The translations under genes were made by a program, and so were the position numbers. 24,565 nucleotides of DNA, from assembly GCA_900547315.1 (NCBI GenBank), contig URGI01000025.1, forward strand, positions 1 to 24,565, read 5' to 3'. Below, piece by piece: positions 9,428 through 17,741 of the stretch (positions within the stretch are counted from its first letter, which is position 1; each line of letters begins with the position of its first letter). This DNA comes from an uncultured Eubacteriales bacterium. GTDB taxonomy: Bacteria > Bacillota > Clostridia > Oscillospirales > Oscillospiraceae. The notes below the pieces were generated by a model. The model did not search any database. It worked only from the letters and a program-made list of their open reading frames with translations, and was not told where the DNA came from.

Positions 9428-10759
9428 ATGAACTATTCCGACGAATACCGCGCCAGGCTATGCACGGCCGACGAGGCGGTGCGGCTTGTCAAAAACGGAG
9501 ACTGGGTCGATTACGCGTCCAACAACGCTAAGCCCGTCCTGCTCGACCGCGCGCTTGCCCGGCGCAGAGACGAGCTGCACGGCGTGAAAATACGCGGGAA
9601 TCTGACCCCGGGGCCGCTCGCCGTTGTGGAGTGCGATCCTGAGATGGAGCACTTTGTCTACCACACATGGCACTGCTCCGGCTATGAGCGCAAGCTCTGC
9701 GACGCGGGGCGCGCGTTCTTCACGCCGATGATCTTCCGCAACCTCGGCTGGTACTACCGTACCCAGCTGACGGTCAACGTCGCGATGTTCTGCGTCTCCC
9801 CCATGGACAGCCACGGCTATTTCAGCTTCGGCGGCTCCACCGGCGTATGCCGCGACATCGCCGACACTGCGGACGTCATCATTCTCGAGGTCAACGAGGC
9901 CGTTCCGCGCGTTTTAGGCGAGGGCGAGAGCATCCACATATCCGAGGTGACGCACGTCGTTGAGGCGGGCAGGCTTCCGCTGTGGGACATGCAGTCCCCT
10001 GAGCCGTCGGAGACGGACACGATGATCGCCCGCCACATCTTCCCGCACATTCACGACGGGGCGACAGTGCAGCTCGGCATCGGCGGTATGCCGAACGCGC
10101 TCGGCAGGCTCATTGCGGAGTCCGACCTGCACGATCTCGGCATGCACACGGAGCTGTGCTCCGACGGGTATCTCGCGATGTTCCGCGCCGGTAAGCTCAC
10201 GAACCGCCGCAAGCCGCTGCACCCCGGCAAGGGTGTGTACGGGCTCGCTGTCGGCAGCGAAGAGCTGTACGACTGGATAAACGACAACCCCGGCCTCATG
10301 GCCATGCCTCTCAGCTACGTCAACGACCCGTATGTCATCGCGAAAAACGACGGCATGATCTCGATAAACGGCTGCCTGAACGCCGACCTCTACGGGCAGG
10401 TAGCATCCGAGAGTGCGGGAACGCGCCAGATAAGCGGCACCGGCGGCCAGCTGGATTTTGTGACCGGAGCGACGCTGTCCCGCGGCGGCAAGGCATTTTT
10501 GTGCATGAGCAGCACCTTCCGCGACAAGGCCGGAGTTCTCCATTCTCGCGTGCTGCCGCGCTTCGGCGGCGATATTATCACAACGCCGCGCAGTCAGGCG
10601 TATTACGTTGTCACCGAATATGGCGCGGCGAATCTCGCCGGACGCAGCACGTGGGAGCGTGCGGACGCGATGATATCCATCGCCCACCCCGATTTCCGCG
10701 ACGAGCTTATACGCGCGGCAGAGCAGCAGAAAATATGGCTGCCGTCAAATAAAAGATAA
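9428..10759 (+). CDS. Acyl-CoA:acetate / 4-hydroxybutyrate-type CoA-transferase
   Basis: This 443-residue protein of the acetyl-CoA hydrolase/transferase family moves CoA between carboxylic acids, typically butyryl-CoA or 4-hydroxybutyryl-CoA to acetate. Characteristic stretches are GIGGMPNALGRLI, SAGTRQISGTGGQLDF, GGKAFLCMSST and a C-terminal TEYGAANLAG. E242 in HTELCSDGY aligns by context with the catalytic glutamate (Glu238) of the Clostridium aminobutyricum enzyme. The length matches the butyryl-CoA:acetate and 4-hydroxybutyrate branch, which supports an anaerobic fermentative host. The exact substrate cannot be fixed by eye. The start at 9428 has GAGGTGAT upstream; a longer in-frame ORF from 9377 overlaps the ydcF-like gene and lacks an RBS. 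Confidence 0.9.
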   Translation: MNYSDEYRARLCTADEAVRLVKNGDWVDYASNNAKPVLLDRALARRRDELHGVKIRGNLTPGPLAVVECDPEMEHFVYHTWHCSGYERKLCDAGRAFFTPMIFRNLGWYYRTQLTVNVAMFCVSPMDSHGYFSFGGSTGVCRDIADTADVIILEVNEAVPRVLGEGESIHISEVTHVVEAGRLPLWDMQSPEPSETDTMIARHIFPHIHDGATVQLGIGGMPNALGRLIAESDLHDLGMHTELCSDGYLAMFRAGKLTNRRKPLHPGKGVYGLAVGSEELYDWINDNPGLMAMPLSYVNDPYVIAKNDGMISINGCLNADLYGQVASESAGTRQISGTGGQLDFVTGATLSRGGKAFLCMSSTFRDKAGVLHSRVLPRFGGDIITTPRSQAYYVVTEYGAANLAGRSTWERADAMISIAHPDFRDELIRAAEQQKIWLPSNKR

Positions 10760-10774
10760 ATACAAGGACAAGAT

Positions 10775-11326
10775 ATGGAACTGGAACTACACAAAGGCCG
10801 TCCGGCCGACAAGCGCATCGACAAGGAAGAGCGCTGCTACGCGCTTCTCGACTCGCTTGGGATAGAATATTACCGCGTCGACCATGAGCACGCGGACACA
10901 ATTGAGGCCTGCCACGGCATAGAGTCCGTGTTGGGCTGCGGGATATGCAAGAATCTGTTTCTGTGCAACCGGCAGGCTACGGAGTTTTATCTTCTGCTCC
11001 TCCCCGGCGACAAGCCGTTCAAGACGAAGCTCCTATCAAAGCAGATAGGCTCGGCGCGGCTGTCGTTCGCGTCCGCGGAGCACATGGAGGCACTTATGGA
11101 TATCACGCCCGGCTCCGTCAGCGTACTGGGGCTGATGAACGACGCTCAGCGCCGCGTACACCTGCTTATAGATAACGACCTGCTCGCCGACGAATATCTC
11201 GGCTGCCACCCCTGTATAAACACCTCCACTCTGCGCATCGCAATGGGCGACGTGCTGCACAAGCTCATCCCCGCCATGGGGCATGAACCGGCCTTCGTCA
11301 TTCTGCCGTGGAACCTTGAAGAATAA
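10775..11326 (+). CDS. Prolyl-tRNA editing protein (YbaK/ProX family)
   Basis: This 183-residue single-domain protein resembles free-standing trans-editing deacylases (ProX, PrdX, ProXp-ala), which hydrolyse Ala-tRNA(Pro) or Cys-tRNA(Pro) made in error by prolyl-tRNA synthetase. Family features include CKNLFLCN, the FKTKLLSKQIG helix carrying conserved lysines, and a C-terminal VHLLIDNDLL...GCHPCIN stretch. AAGGACA precedes the ATG, and the gene starts 15 bases after the CoA-transferase stop, so it is the last gene of the plus-strand block. No partner synthetase lies in the window. Confidence 0.88.
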   Translation: MELELHKGRPADKRIDKEERCYALLDSLGIEYYRVDHEHADTIEACHGIESVLGCGICKNLFLCNRQATEFYLLLLPGDKPFKTKLLSKQIGSARLSFASAEHMEALMDITPGSVSVLGLMNDAQRRVHLLIDNDLLADEYLGCHPCINTSTLRIAMGDVLHKLIPAMGHEPAFVILPWNLEE

Positions 11327-11328
11327 CA

Positions 11329-11371
11329 AAACGCCGTCCCCGTGAACGAAAAGTTCACGGGGACGGCGTTT
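11329..11371. terminator. Perfect 19-bp bidirectional terminator hairpin
   Basis: Arms 11329-11347 and 11353-11371 are perfectly complementary over 19 bp around a 5-base loop. The stem begins with AAA and ends with TTT, so it works in both directions. It sits between the convergent prolyl-tRNA editing gene and alr and should end both transcripts. Confidence 0.9.
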
Positions 11372-11381
11372 ATGTATCGTT

Positions 11382-12515
11382 TTATTTTCGCACGTACACG
11401 CGCGGGACGCGCTTTGACACCGCGCAGAGAAGCTCATACGGTATCGTTCCGGCAGCGTCGGAGAGCTTATAGATGCTGTTGCGCTCGCCGAACAGCTCCA
11501 CCTCGCTGCCGACATCGACCTCCGGAAGCTCCGTCAGGTCGATCATGCACATGTCCATGCATATGCTGCCGCGCTGCGGCGCAAAGCCGTTTCCTGCGGC
11601 GAAGCTGCATTTATTCGATATCACGCGCGGCAGGCCGTCAGCATATCCTATGGCCAGCACGCCCATGCGTGTGCGCCGCTCGGTGACGTAGCGGCGGCCA
11701 TAGCTGACGCTGACACCGCTGTCATATATCTTTATCGTGCTGACCGTGCTGACAAGGCGCATGCACGGCTTCAGACCCATTCTGCCGCTGGTATCGCCAT
11801 AGCCGTACAGCAGCAGGCCGGGGCGAACCATATCCAGCGCCATCTCAGGGTAGCTCTCCACGGCGCCGCTGTTGGCGCAGTGGCGTATTTTGAATTTGAT
11901 ATTGCCGCGGGTCTCTACCTCGTCCACGACGCGGCAGAACAACGCGAATTGATCGCATGTATACTTCTCGCAGTCCTCGCCCGGCTCGTCGGACACGGCG
12001 AAGTGCGTATACACGCCCTCGCTCTCGATGCCCGGCAGCGTGCAGGAACGGATGACGTTGTCCACGCCCTCCTCGAAGTGCGCCCCGTCGCAGAGAAAGC
12101 CGAGGCGGGACATGCCCGTATCGAGCTTTATGTGTATCTTCAGCGTCTTTCCAAGGTTCACGGCCTCCGCCGAATACTCCAGCGCCTTGGCAAGGCAGGT
12201 CACGGTCTGGGTGATGTTCTGCTCGATGAGCACGGAGGTGTACTCGTGCGGCGTATGGCCGAGGATGAGTATCGGCATTGTGACTCCGCCGCCGCGCAGC
12301 TCCAGCGCCTCGTCAAGGCAGGACACGGCGAGGTAATCCGCGCCCTCAGCCTGCAAAAGCCGCGAGACAGGCAGTGCGCCGTGACCGTACGCGTCCGCCT
12401 TCACAACGCCGAGAAAGCGGCAGCCATCAGGCAGGGTCGCGCGGATGGCGCGGTAATTGTGCCGCAGATTCTCAAGGTTTATTTCCGCCCATGTTCTCTT
12501 CTGTAAGTCGTTCAT
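11382..12515 (-). CDS. alr: Alanine racemase
   Basis: This 377-residue PLP enzyme interconverts L- and D-alanine, supplying D-Ala for peptidoglycan. K39 in VVKADAYGHG is the PLP lysine, Y272 in SYGRRY the opposing catalytic base, and R231 in DMVRPGLLLYG lies in the conserved PLP-contact segment. I chose the start at 12515 because GGAG lies about 8 bases upstream; a longer in-frame reading from 12557 would overlap the upstream lipoprotein and has no better RBS. It follows the lipoprotein gene by 22 bases, so the two are probably co-transcribed. In C. difficile the germination-related alr2 is the partner of gerS; whether this racemase is general or spore-related is unknown. Confidence 0.94.
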   Translation of the reverse strand: MNDLQKRTWAEINLENLRHNYRAIRATLPDGCRFLGVVKADAYGHGALPVSRLLQAEGADYLAVSCLDEALELRGGGVTMPILILGHTPHEYTSVLIEQNITQTVTCLAKALEYSAEAVNLGKTLKIHIKLDTGMSRLGFLCDGAHFEEGVDNVIRSCTLPGIESEGVYTHFAVSDEPGEDCEKYTCDQFALFCRVVDEVETRGNIKFKIRHCANSGAVESYPEMALDMVRPGLLLYGYGDTSGRMGLKPCMRLVSTVSTIKIYDSGVSVSYGRRYVTERRTRMGVLAIGYADGLPRVISNKCSFAAGNGFAPQRGSICMDMCMIDLTELPEVDVGSEVELFGERNSIYKLSDAAGTIPYELLCAVSKRVPRVYVRK

Positions 12516-12537
12516 ATCTGTCTCCGTTCCGAGGAAT

Positions 12538-13098
12538 TCAAGCGCTGGATGTGCCAAGCTCCCAATCCTCTATTTCGCAGAATACCGTCACGCGCTCTCC
12601 GGATGCAAGCTCCGCGTATACCGGCGTCATGCTCTCCTCTTCGAGCCACACCGTAACAGTCATGCCGTCCTCAGGGATAAGCCGCACTACCGTACTGCCG
12701 CCCTCGCGCCAGAAGCAGTCGGCATAGCCGCCGCGCAGCGCATCGACCAGATACGGCAGCGCGCCGACAGGCGTCAAGCCGCCGTCAAGCGTCCCGGTGT
12801 CGATGACGAAGCCGTAATACTCCAGCGCGCCGGAGCCGTCCTTCCGCACCGCCTTCACTCCGCGCAGCTCCTCGGGCGACAGCACCGTCACGGCGCATTC
12901 CCCGCCCGACTGCTCATAGCGAAGCTCAAAGCTGACGCTCTTGTCCTCATACTCGGCGCGCAGAGCAGCCGTAAAGCTCAGGCCGTCCGCCTCGGAGACG
13001 GTTTCGGTAAATTCATCCCAGCGCTGTTCAAGCCCGCTGCCGCAGCCTGTCAGAAGCAAGACCGCGCACAGCGCGAACACGGTGCATATGCGTTTCAT
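12538..13098 (-). CDS. Putative GerS-like lipoprotein
   Basis: This 186-residue exported lipoprotein has a signal peptide with lipobox LLTGC (C19 lipidated) and a beta-rich body suggestive of a LolA/LolB-like fold, ending in a segment with Leu-x-x-Glu and Thr-Pro-Val-Tyr-Ala-Glu. I do not recognise it by strong sequence identity. The size, lipobox, late motif style and position immediately before alr match gerS-alr2 of C. difficile, where GerS is needed for the CwlD amidase to make germination-competent cortex. The start at 13098 is set by GGAGGA 4 bases upstream. It has its own promoter at 13147-13175. A general envelope lipoprotein is the alternative. Confidence 0.82.
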   Translation of the reverse strand: MKRICTVFALCAVLLLTGCGSGLEQRWDEFTETVSEADGLSFTAALRAEYEDKSVSFELRYEQSGGECAVTVLSPEELRGVKAVRKDGSGALEYYGFVIDTGTLDGGLTPVGALPYLVDALRGGYADCFWREGGSTVVRLIPEDGMTVTVWLEEESMTPVYAELASGERVTVFCEIEDWELGTSSA

Positions 13099-13146
13099 GG
13101 CGTCCTCCAAAATAATGATGCCATAGCATATGCTGCGATATGCCGT

Positions 13147-13175
13147 ATTATAATCCTTCGGAGACGATTAGTCAA
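13147..13175 (-). promoter_or_regulatory. Near-consensus sigma-A promoter of the lipoprotein-alr unit
   Basis: On the minus strand TTGACT (13175-13170) and TATAAT (13152-13147) are separated by exactly 17 bases, eleven of twelve positions matching consensus. The predicted start is near 13140, about 40 bases before the lipoprotein ATG. It starts right after the phoR stop, so this unit can be transcribed independently of the phosphate operon. Confidence 0.85.
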
Positions 13176-13181
13176 ATATCA

Positions 13182-14843
13182 TCATTGAATGGGCAGACTT
13201 ACGCTTATGCTCGTTCCCTTTCCGGGCGCGCTGTCCATGGATATCCGCCCGCCGTGGTACTGGACGGCGTGTTTAACTATCGACAGGCCAAGCCCCGTGC
13301 CGCCGGACTCCTTGGAATGGCTCTTGTCCACGCGGTAGAACCGCTCGAAAATTCGGCTCTGATCCTCCGCCGCAATGCCTATCCCCGTGTCGCTCACGGT
13401 CAGCTTCGCGTTTTTGCCGTCGGATGATACATTGATACTGACGGAGCCGCCGTCGACGTTGTATTTTATCGCGTTGTCGCCGAGGTTGTAGGCCACCTCG
13501 TATATGAGCTGCCGTACGCCCTCAAGCTCCGCCGGCTCGCCGCTTACCGAGAGATGCACGTTCTTTTTCTCCGCCTCGGCCTGGAGATCGTCCGCGGCGC
13601 CCTGCGCGACTTCAAGCAGATCAAGTCTCTCCTTCGGGAGCACCTCGCCCTCGTCAAGCTGGGAAAGGCGGATTATATCGCCGATAAGCGTCACAAGTCT
13701 CTGCGCTTCGGCGCGGATATGGCCGACGAAGCGCGGTATATCCTCAGGCTGCACCATGCCGTTTTCTATAAGCTCCGCACTGCCGATGATGCCCTGAAGC
13801 GGCGTTTTCAGCTCGTGCGAGACGTTCGCGGTGAACTCGCGGCGCATCTGCTCCGCGCTCTCCTGCTCCGTCACGTCGAAAACCAGTATAACGGTGCCGA
13901 TAGCGGCTCCGTCGGAATCTATGCGGCTGACGTCGACCTGATAGATGCGGCCTCCATGCCGCTCGTGCAGGCGGCCATGTCCGCTCTCCATCGCCGAACG
14001 CACCGCCGCGCTCATGTCACAGCTGCGGTCAACCGTCAAAAAGTCCTTCCCCGCGCAGTCCCCCTCCACGGCAAAGATGTTCCGCGCCGCCGGGTTCATG
14101 CTGAGGATGTAGCCCTGCTCGTTGAGCAGCACAAGCCCCTCGCGCATACTGCCCGTCACCTGCGCAAATTCGTCCGTGCGCCGCCGCAGTTCGCGCAGCT
14201 GCGAATTTATCTGACTGCGCTGGCGGTTGATGCGGCCTAAAACAGGCGCAAGCTCCTCGTAGGCAGCGTTGCTGTCGTCCAGCGGGTGCTCCAGATCAAG
14301 CTCGTTGAGCGGCGCGACGACGCGGCGGGAGATGTGTTTTGCGAGTATTGCGGACAGTATCAGCGCCGCGGCAAGCACCGCCAGCATCGGCTGCGTCACG
14401 CCGAGCAGGAGCGCACCCACAGTTGCCGTGCTGACGGAGACGCGCAGCACCGTGCCGTCATCAAGGCGGCGCGCGGCGTACATAGTTTTCTGCATCAGCG
14501 TGTTCGAGTATCTGACACTCTCGCCCGCTCCGGTCTCAAACGCGGCCTTGACTTCCTCGCGTTCTGAGTGGTTCTCCATACTGTCCGCGTCAGCCTTGGT
14601 GTCGTAAATCGCGCTGCCGTCCGCCGCTATCCACGTAAAACGGCGCTGCCCGTCCGGCAGCGCGGCGAGATAATCCATGCCATCGTCCTCAACGCCGACC
14701 GCAGCTATGCCCAGCTCTTCGCGCAGACCGCTCTCCTCGATTCCTCCGAAATAATCGCGCAGGAAGCCCACTGTCGTTATCATGCTTGCAAGCAGCACGC
14801 AGGCCGCCGTGAGCATGATGGACGAGAAAATTTTCTTTGTCAT
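13182..14843 (-). CDS. phoR: PhoR-type sensor histidine kinase
   Basis: This 553-residue membrane kinase has two helices (about 7-27 and 152-168) flanking an extracytoplasmic sensor of about 120 residues. A HAMP-like linker, a PAS domain (about 225-330), the phosphoacceptor HELKTPL with H343, and a HATPase_c domain (N box NLGDNAIKY, G boxes DTGIGI and GGTGLGLSIVKH) follow. It should autophosphorylate under phosphate limitation and pass the phosphate to the PhoB-type regulator encoded just upstream, with which it overlaps by 4 bp. Its place at the end of the pst-phoU operon supports the phoR call; the B. subtilis counterpart of this pair is PhoR-PhoP. Confidence 0.92.
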   Translation of the reverse strand: MTKKIFSSIMLTAACVLLASMITTVGFLRDYFGGIEESGLREELGIAAVGVEDDGMDYLAALPDGQRRFTWIAADGSAIYDTKADADSMENHSEREEVKAAFETGAGESVRYSNTLMQKTMYAARRLDDGTVLRVSVSTATVGALLLGVTQPMLAVLAAALILSAILAKHISRRVVAPLNELDLEHPLDDSNAAYEELAPVLGRINRQRSQINSQLRELRRRTDEFAQVTGSMREGLVLLNEQGYILSMNPAARNIFAVEGDCAGKDFLTVDRSCDMSAAVRSAMESGHGRLHERHGGRIYQVDVSRIDSDGAAIGTVILVFDVTEQESAEQMRREFTANVSHELKTPLQGIIGSAELIENGMVQPEDIPRFVGHIRAEAQRLVTLIGDIIRLSQLDEGEVLPKERLDLLEVAQGAADDLQAEAEKKNVHLSVSGEPAELEGVRQLIYEVAYNLGDNAIKYNVDGGSVSINVSSDGKNAKLTVSDTGIGIAAEDQSRIFERFYRVDKSHSKESGGTGLGLSIVKHAVQYHGGRISMDSAPGKGTSISVSLPIQ

Positions 14844-15517
14844 ACCTGCGCCTCCAGCCGGTAGCCCACTCCGCGCACCGTCTCTATCATCTCGCCGTAT
14901 TCGCCGAGCTTCTGGCGCAGAGTGCGTATATGCATGTCAACCGTGCGCGTCTCGCCGCAGTAATCGGTGCCCCAGACCAGCTCCATGAGCTGTTCGCGCG
15001 TGAACGCGGTGCCGGGGTGCGCCATGAAGAGACGCAGCAGTTCAAATTCCTTGTATGTAAGCGTGATGCGCTGGCCGCCGGCGGTGACGGTGTGCGCGTC
15101 GGCATCGAGCGAGACACCGCCCGCGCTGAGTCCCGCACGCTCCGCATCGTCGCGTCGGCAGCGGCGCAGCACCGCCTTGACGCAGGACACCAGCTCCATC
15201 ACGCCGAAGGGCTTTGCGAGATAGTAGTCCGCGCCGAGGTCCAGGCCGTGTATCTTGTCGTACTCCGTGCCCTTCGCCGTGGCCATGATGACGGGGATAT
15301 CGCGCAGAGCGTCAGATGCGCGCATACGGCTCAGAAGCTCAATGCCGTCTATCCCAGGCAGCATCACGTCCAGCACGACAAGCTCCGGCCGTTCGGCGCG
15401 CAGCGCGTCCCAGAACGCGGCGCCGTCGGAAAATCCGCGCGCCTCGAAGCCCACTGAACGCAGAGCGTATACCTCGATATCACGTATGCTGGCGTCATCC
15501 TCCACGCACCATATCAT
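14840..15517 (-). CDS. phoB: PhoB/PhoP-type response regulator
   Basis: This 225-residue OmpR-family regulator has a receiver domain with the acidic pair E7-D8, phosphoacceptor D50 (VVLDVMLPG) and conserved K102 (AKPFG). A C-terminal winged-helix DNA-binding domain follows (YKEFELLRLF, TVDMHIRTLRQKLG, TVRGVGYRL). It should bind direct TTTTAC-type repeats and activate phosphate-starvation genes, including its own operon. Start and stop both overlap neighbours by 4 bp (phoU before, phoR after). Confidence 0.94.
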   Translation of the reverse strand: MIWCVEDDASIRDIEVYALRSVGFEARGFSDGAAFWDALRAERPELVVLDVMLPGIDGIELLSRMRASDALRDIPVIMATAKGTEYDKIHGLDLGADYYLAKPFGVMELVSCVKAVLRRCRRDDAERAGLSAGGVSLDADAHTVTAGGQRITLTYKEFELLRLFMAHPGTAFTREQLMELVWGTDYCGETRTVDMHIRTLRQKLGEYGEMIETVRGVGYRLEAQV

Positions 15518-16167
15518 AGTCCCTTATCTCCTTTATGCACGCCCGTCACGGCAAATATCACCCATTCGGCAATGTTCACCGCGTGGTCGGCGATGCGTTC
15601 AAAATACTTTGCTATCATCAGCAGGTCGAGGTCAAGCTCCCCGTTGCTCGGGTTTTTCGCTATGGCGTCTATAAGCTCCGCCTTGACCTGTATGAAACGG
15701 GCGTCCACCTCGTCGTCCTCGGCTATGACCCGCTCCGCTAACATTATATCATATTTTACATACGCATCAACACTTTCCGTGACCATATTCACCGCGCGGC
15801 GTGCCATTTCGCAGATAAGCGCGTCGTTTCCCGCGCCGTGACCGCCGAGGAAGCGCACCAGCGCCGCTATCTCCTCCGCCTGATCGCCTATACGCTCCAT
15901 GTCCGTTATCATTTTCAGCGCGGCGGATATCTGCCGCAGGTCGCGCGCCACCGGCTGCTGCTGCAATAACAGCCGCAGGCACATGGATTCTATCGTGCGC
16001 TCCATCCGGTCGATGTCCGCGCCCAGCGTATCGACGCGCTTCGCAAGCTCCATGTCGCCCTCGGCGAGAGCCTTTGTCGCAAGCGCGATTATCTCCTCGC
16101 ACATTGCGCCCATCTCGATGAGCGAACGGTTCAGCTCCGAAAGCTGCCTGTCAAAATTGCTTCTCAT
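15514..16167 (-). CDS. phoU: Phosphate signalling protein PhoU
   Basis: This 217-residue all-helical protein has two PhoU three-helix repeats (about 10-100 and 115-210) with acidic metal-binding signatures such as the E-R-I-G-D-Q-A-E-E and E-R-I-A-D-H-A-V-N-I segments. PhoU couples the Pst transporter to PhoR and restrains the Pho response when phosphate is plentiful. It abuts the pstB stop with no gap, its RBS GGGGAGG lies inside the end of pstB, and its stop overlaps the phoB start. Confidence 0.94.
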   Translation of the reverse strand: MRSNFDRQLSELNRSLIEMGAMCEEIIALATKALAEGDMELAKRVDTLGADIDRMERTIESMCLRLLLQQQPVARDLRQISAALKMITDMERIGDQAEEIAALVRFLGGHGAGNDALICEMARRAVNMVTESVDAYVKYDIMLAERVIAEDDEVDARFIQVKAELIDAIAKNPSNGELDLDLLMIAKYFERIADHAVNIAEWVIFAVTGVHKGDKGL

Positions 16168-16920
16168 TTATCCAAACCTCCCCGTTATGTAGTCCTCCGT
16201 GCGCTTGTCCGCCGGCTGCGAGAACATCTGCTCCGTCCCGCCGTACTCCACCAGCTCGCCCAGGAGGAAAAATGCGGTGTTGTCGGATATTCGCACGGCC
16301 TGCTGCATGTTGTGCGTAACGATGACGATCGTATACTTGCCGCGAAGCTGCATCGCGAGCTCCTCGATGCGCGAGGTGGATATCGGGTCGAGCGCGCTCG
16401 TTGGCTCGTCCATCAGCAGCACCTCCGGCTCCACAGCCAGCGCCCGCGCGATGCACAGTCTCTGCTGTTGGCCGCCCGAGAGGCCGAGAGCGTTCTTCTT
16501 CAGCCGATCCTTTACCTCGTCCCAGATCGCCGCGTCGCGCAGGGAGCGCTCGACTATGTCGTCAAGCCTAGCGCGGCTGCGCACGCCGTGTGTGCGCGGG
16601 CCGTAGGCGATGTTGTCGTATATGCTCATGGGGAATGGGTTCGGCTTCTGGAACACCATGCCGATCTGGCGCCGCAGCTCATTGACGTCCGTGCCCGGCG
16701 CATATATGTCCTCCCCGCGATACCTGACGCTGCCGGTGATCTTCACGTCCGGAACAAGGTCGTTCATGCGGTTGAGCGTTTTGAGGAAGGTCGATTTTCC
16801 GCAGCCGGAGGGGCCGATGAGCGCCGTGATGCTGTGCGGCTCTATCTCGACGCAGATGTCCTTCAGCGCCTGCTGCTTCCCGTACCAGAGACAGAGATCG
16901 TTTACCGAAATAATGCTCAT
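16168..16920 (-). CDS. pstB: Phosphate ABC transporter ATP-binding protein PstB
   Basis: This 250-residue ATPase drives PstCA-mediated phosphate import. It has Walker A GPSGCGKST (K42), a Q-loop at FQKPNPFPMS, signature LSGGQQQR and Walker B LLMDEPTSALDP, all canonical for PstB in both length and sequence. The start overlaps the end of the pyridoxal-kinase-like gene by 4 bp, with AAAGGAG inside that gene, so translation is coupled to a gene that is not normally in this operon. Confidence 0.96.
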   Translation of the reverse strand: MSIISVNDLCLWYGKQQALKDICVEIEPHSITALIGPSGCGKSTFLKTLNRMNDLVPDVKITGSVRYRGEDIYAPGTDVNELRRQIGMVFQKPNPFPMSIYDNIAYGPRTHGVRSRARLDDIVERSLRDAAIWDEVKDRLKKNALGLSGGQQQRLCIARALAVEPEVLLMDEPTSALDPISTSRIEELAMQLRGKYTIVIVTHNMQQAVRISDNTAFFLLGELVEYGGTEQMFSQPADKRTEDYITGRFG

Positions 16921-17741
16921 CTCAGTGCTCCTTTTTTCAGCATGTCCTCAAAGCTAAGCCCGTACCAGTGCGACGGCTGGCGCTTCACCGTTTCGCGGAC
17001 GCAGCCGTAGCAGAAGTCCGCCGCCGCGGCCAGCGCGAGCTGCATGTCGCGCTGCGGGTCGGCCATGAGCTTGCCGCAGAACGCGGACGCGAAAACGTCG
17101 CCCGTGCCGTGCAGCGCAAGCGGGACGTATGGCGTGCTTATCTCACACTTTTCCCCGCCGAAGCGCGACAGGTAGCCGATGCGCCCTTCGCGGCGCACGC
17201 CGGTTATTATCACATTCGGCACGTTGAGCCGCGCGAGTATCGTCTCGGGTGCCGTGTCAAACGGTAGTCCGGCAAGGATGGCGGCCTCGGTCAGGTTCGG
17301 CGTTATCACATCGGCAAGCACCGTCAGCCGCCGCATCGCTTCCACATATTCATCCGAAAAGCAGGGGTACAGCCGCCCGTTGTCGCCCAGAACCGGATCG
17401 ACTATAACAACAGTATCGTCCCCGCAGAAATCGTGGATCAGCTTCTCCGTCAGGTTAATCTGCTCCACCGAGCCGAAGAAGCCAGTGTATATGCAGTCAA
17501 ATTTCACGCCGATGCTCCTCCAGTGCGCGGCGAAGGCGCGCATCTCCTCGGTCATCTCCCGCGCCGCGAAGCCCTCGAAGCCGCCCGTGTGCGTTGAGAG
17601 TATGACGGTGGGCAGCGCCACGGCCTCGACCCCGCAGGCCGAGACTATCGGCAGCGCCACGGAGAGAGAGCATTTGCCGATGCATGACAGGTCATTTATA
17701 AGCATTGCGCGCGGCATTCCGGTTTCGTTTATAGTAGTCAT
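16917..17741 (-). CDS. Pyridoxal/pyridoxamine kinase (PdxY/PdxK-like)
   Basis: This 274-residue ribokinase-fold enzyme should phosphorylate pyridoxal, pyridoxamine or pyridoxine with ATP to form PLP or its relatives. Recognisable elements are the N-terminal SCIGKCSLSVALPI stretch, LPTVILSTHTGG (the pyridoxal-pocket segment of the family), VDPVLGDNGRLY, DVITPNLTEA, and the catalytic anion hole HGTGD with D215. The length fits PdxY-type kinases (about 280-290). It lies between pstA and pstB with 4-bp ATGA overlaps on both sides, so it is a true member of the phosphate operon and is expected to be co-induced by phosphate starvation. That placement is unusual. Hydroxymethylpyrimidine kinase is a less likely alternative given the THTGG motif and GTGD context. 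Confidence 0.9.
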   Translation of the reverse strand: MTTINETGMPRAMLINDLSCIGKCSLSVALPIVSACGVEAVALPTVILSTHTGGFEGFAAREMTEEMRAFAAHWRSIGVKFDCIYTGFFGSVEQINLTEKLIHDFCGDDTVVIVDPVLGDNGRLYPCFSDEYVEAMRRLTVLADVITPNLTEAAILAGLPFDTAPETILARLNVPNVIITGVRREGRIGYLSRFGGEKCEISTPYVPLALHGTGDVFASAFCGKLMADPQRDMQLALAAAADFCYGCVRETVKRQPSHWYGLSFEDMLKKGALR

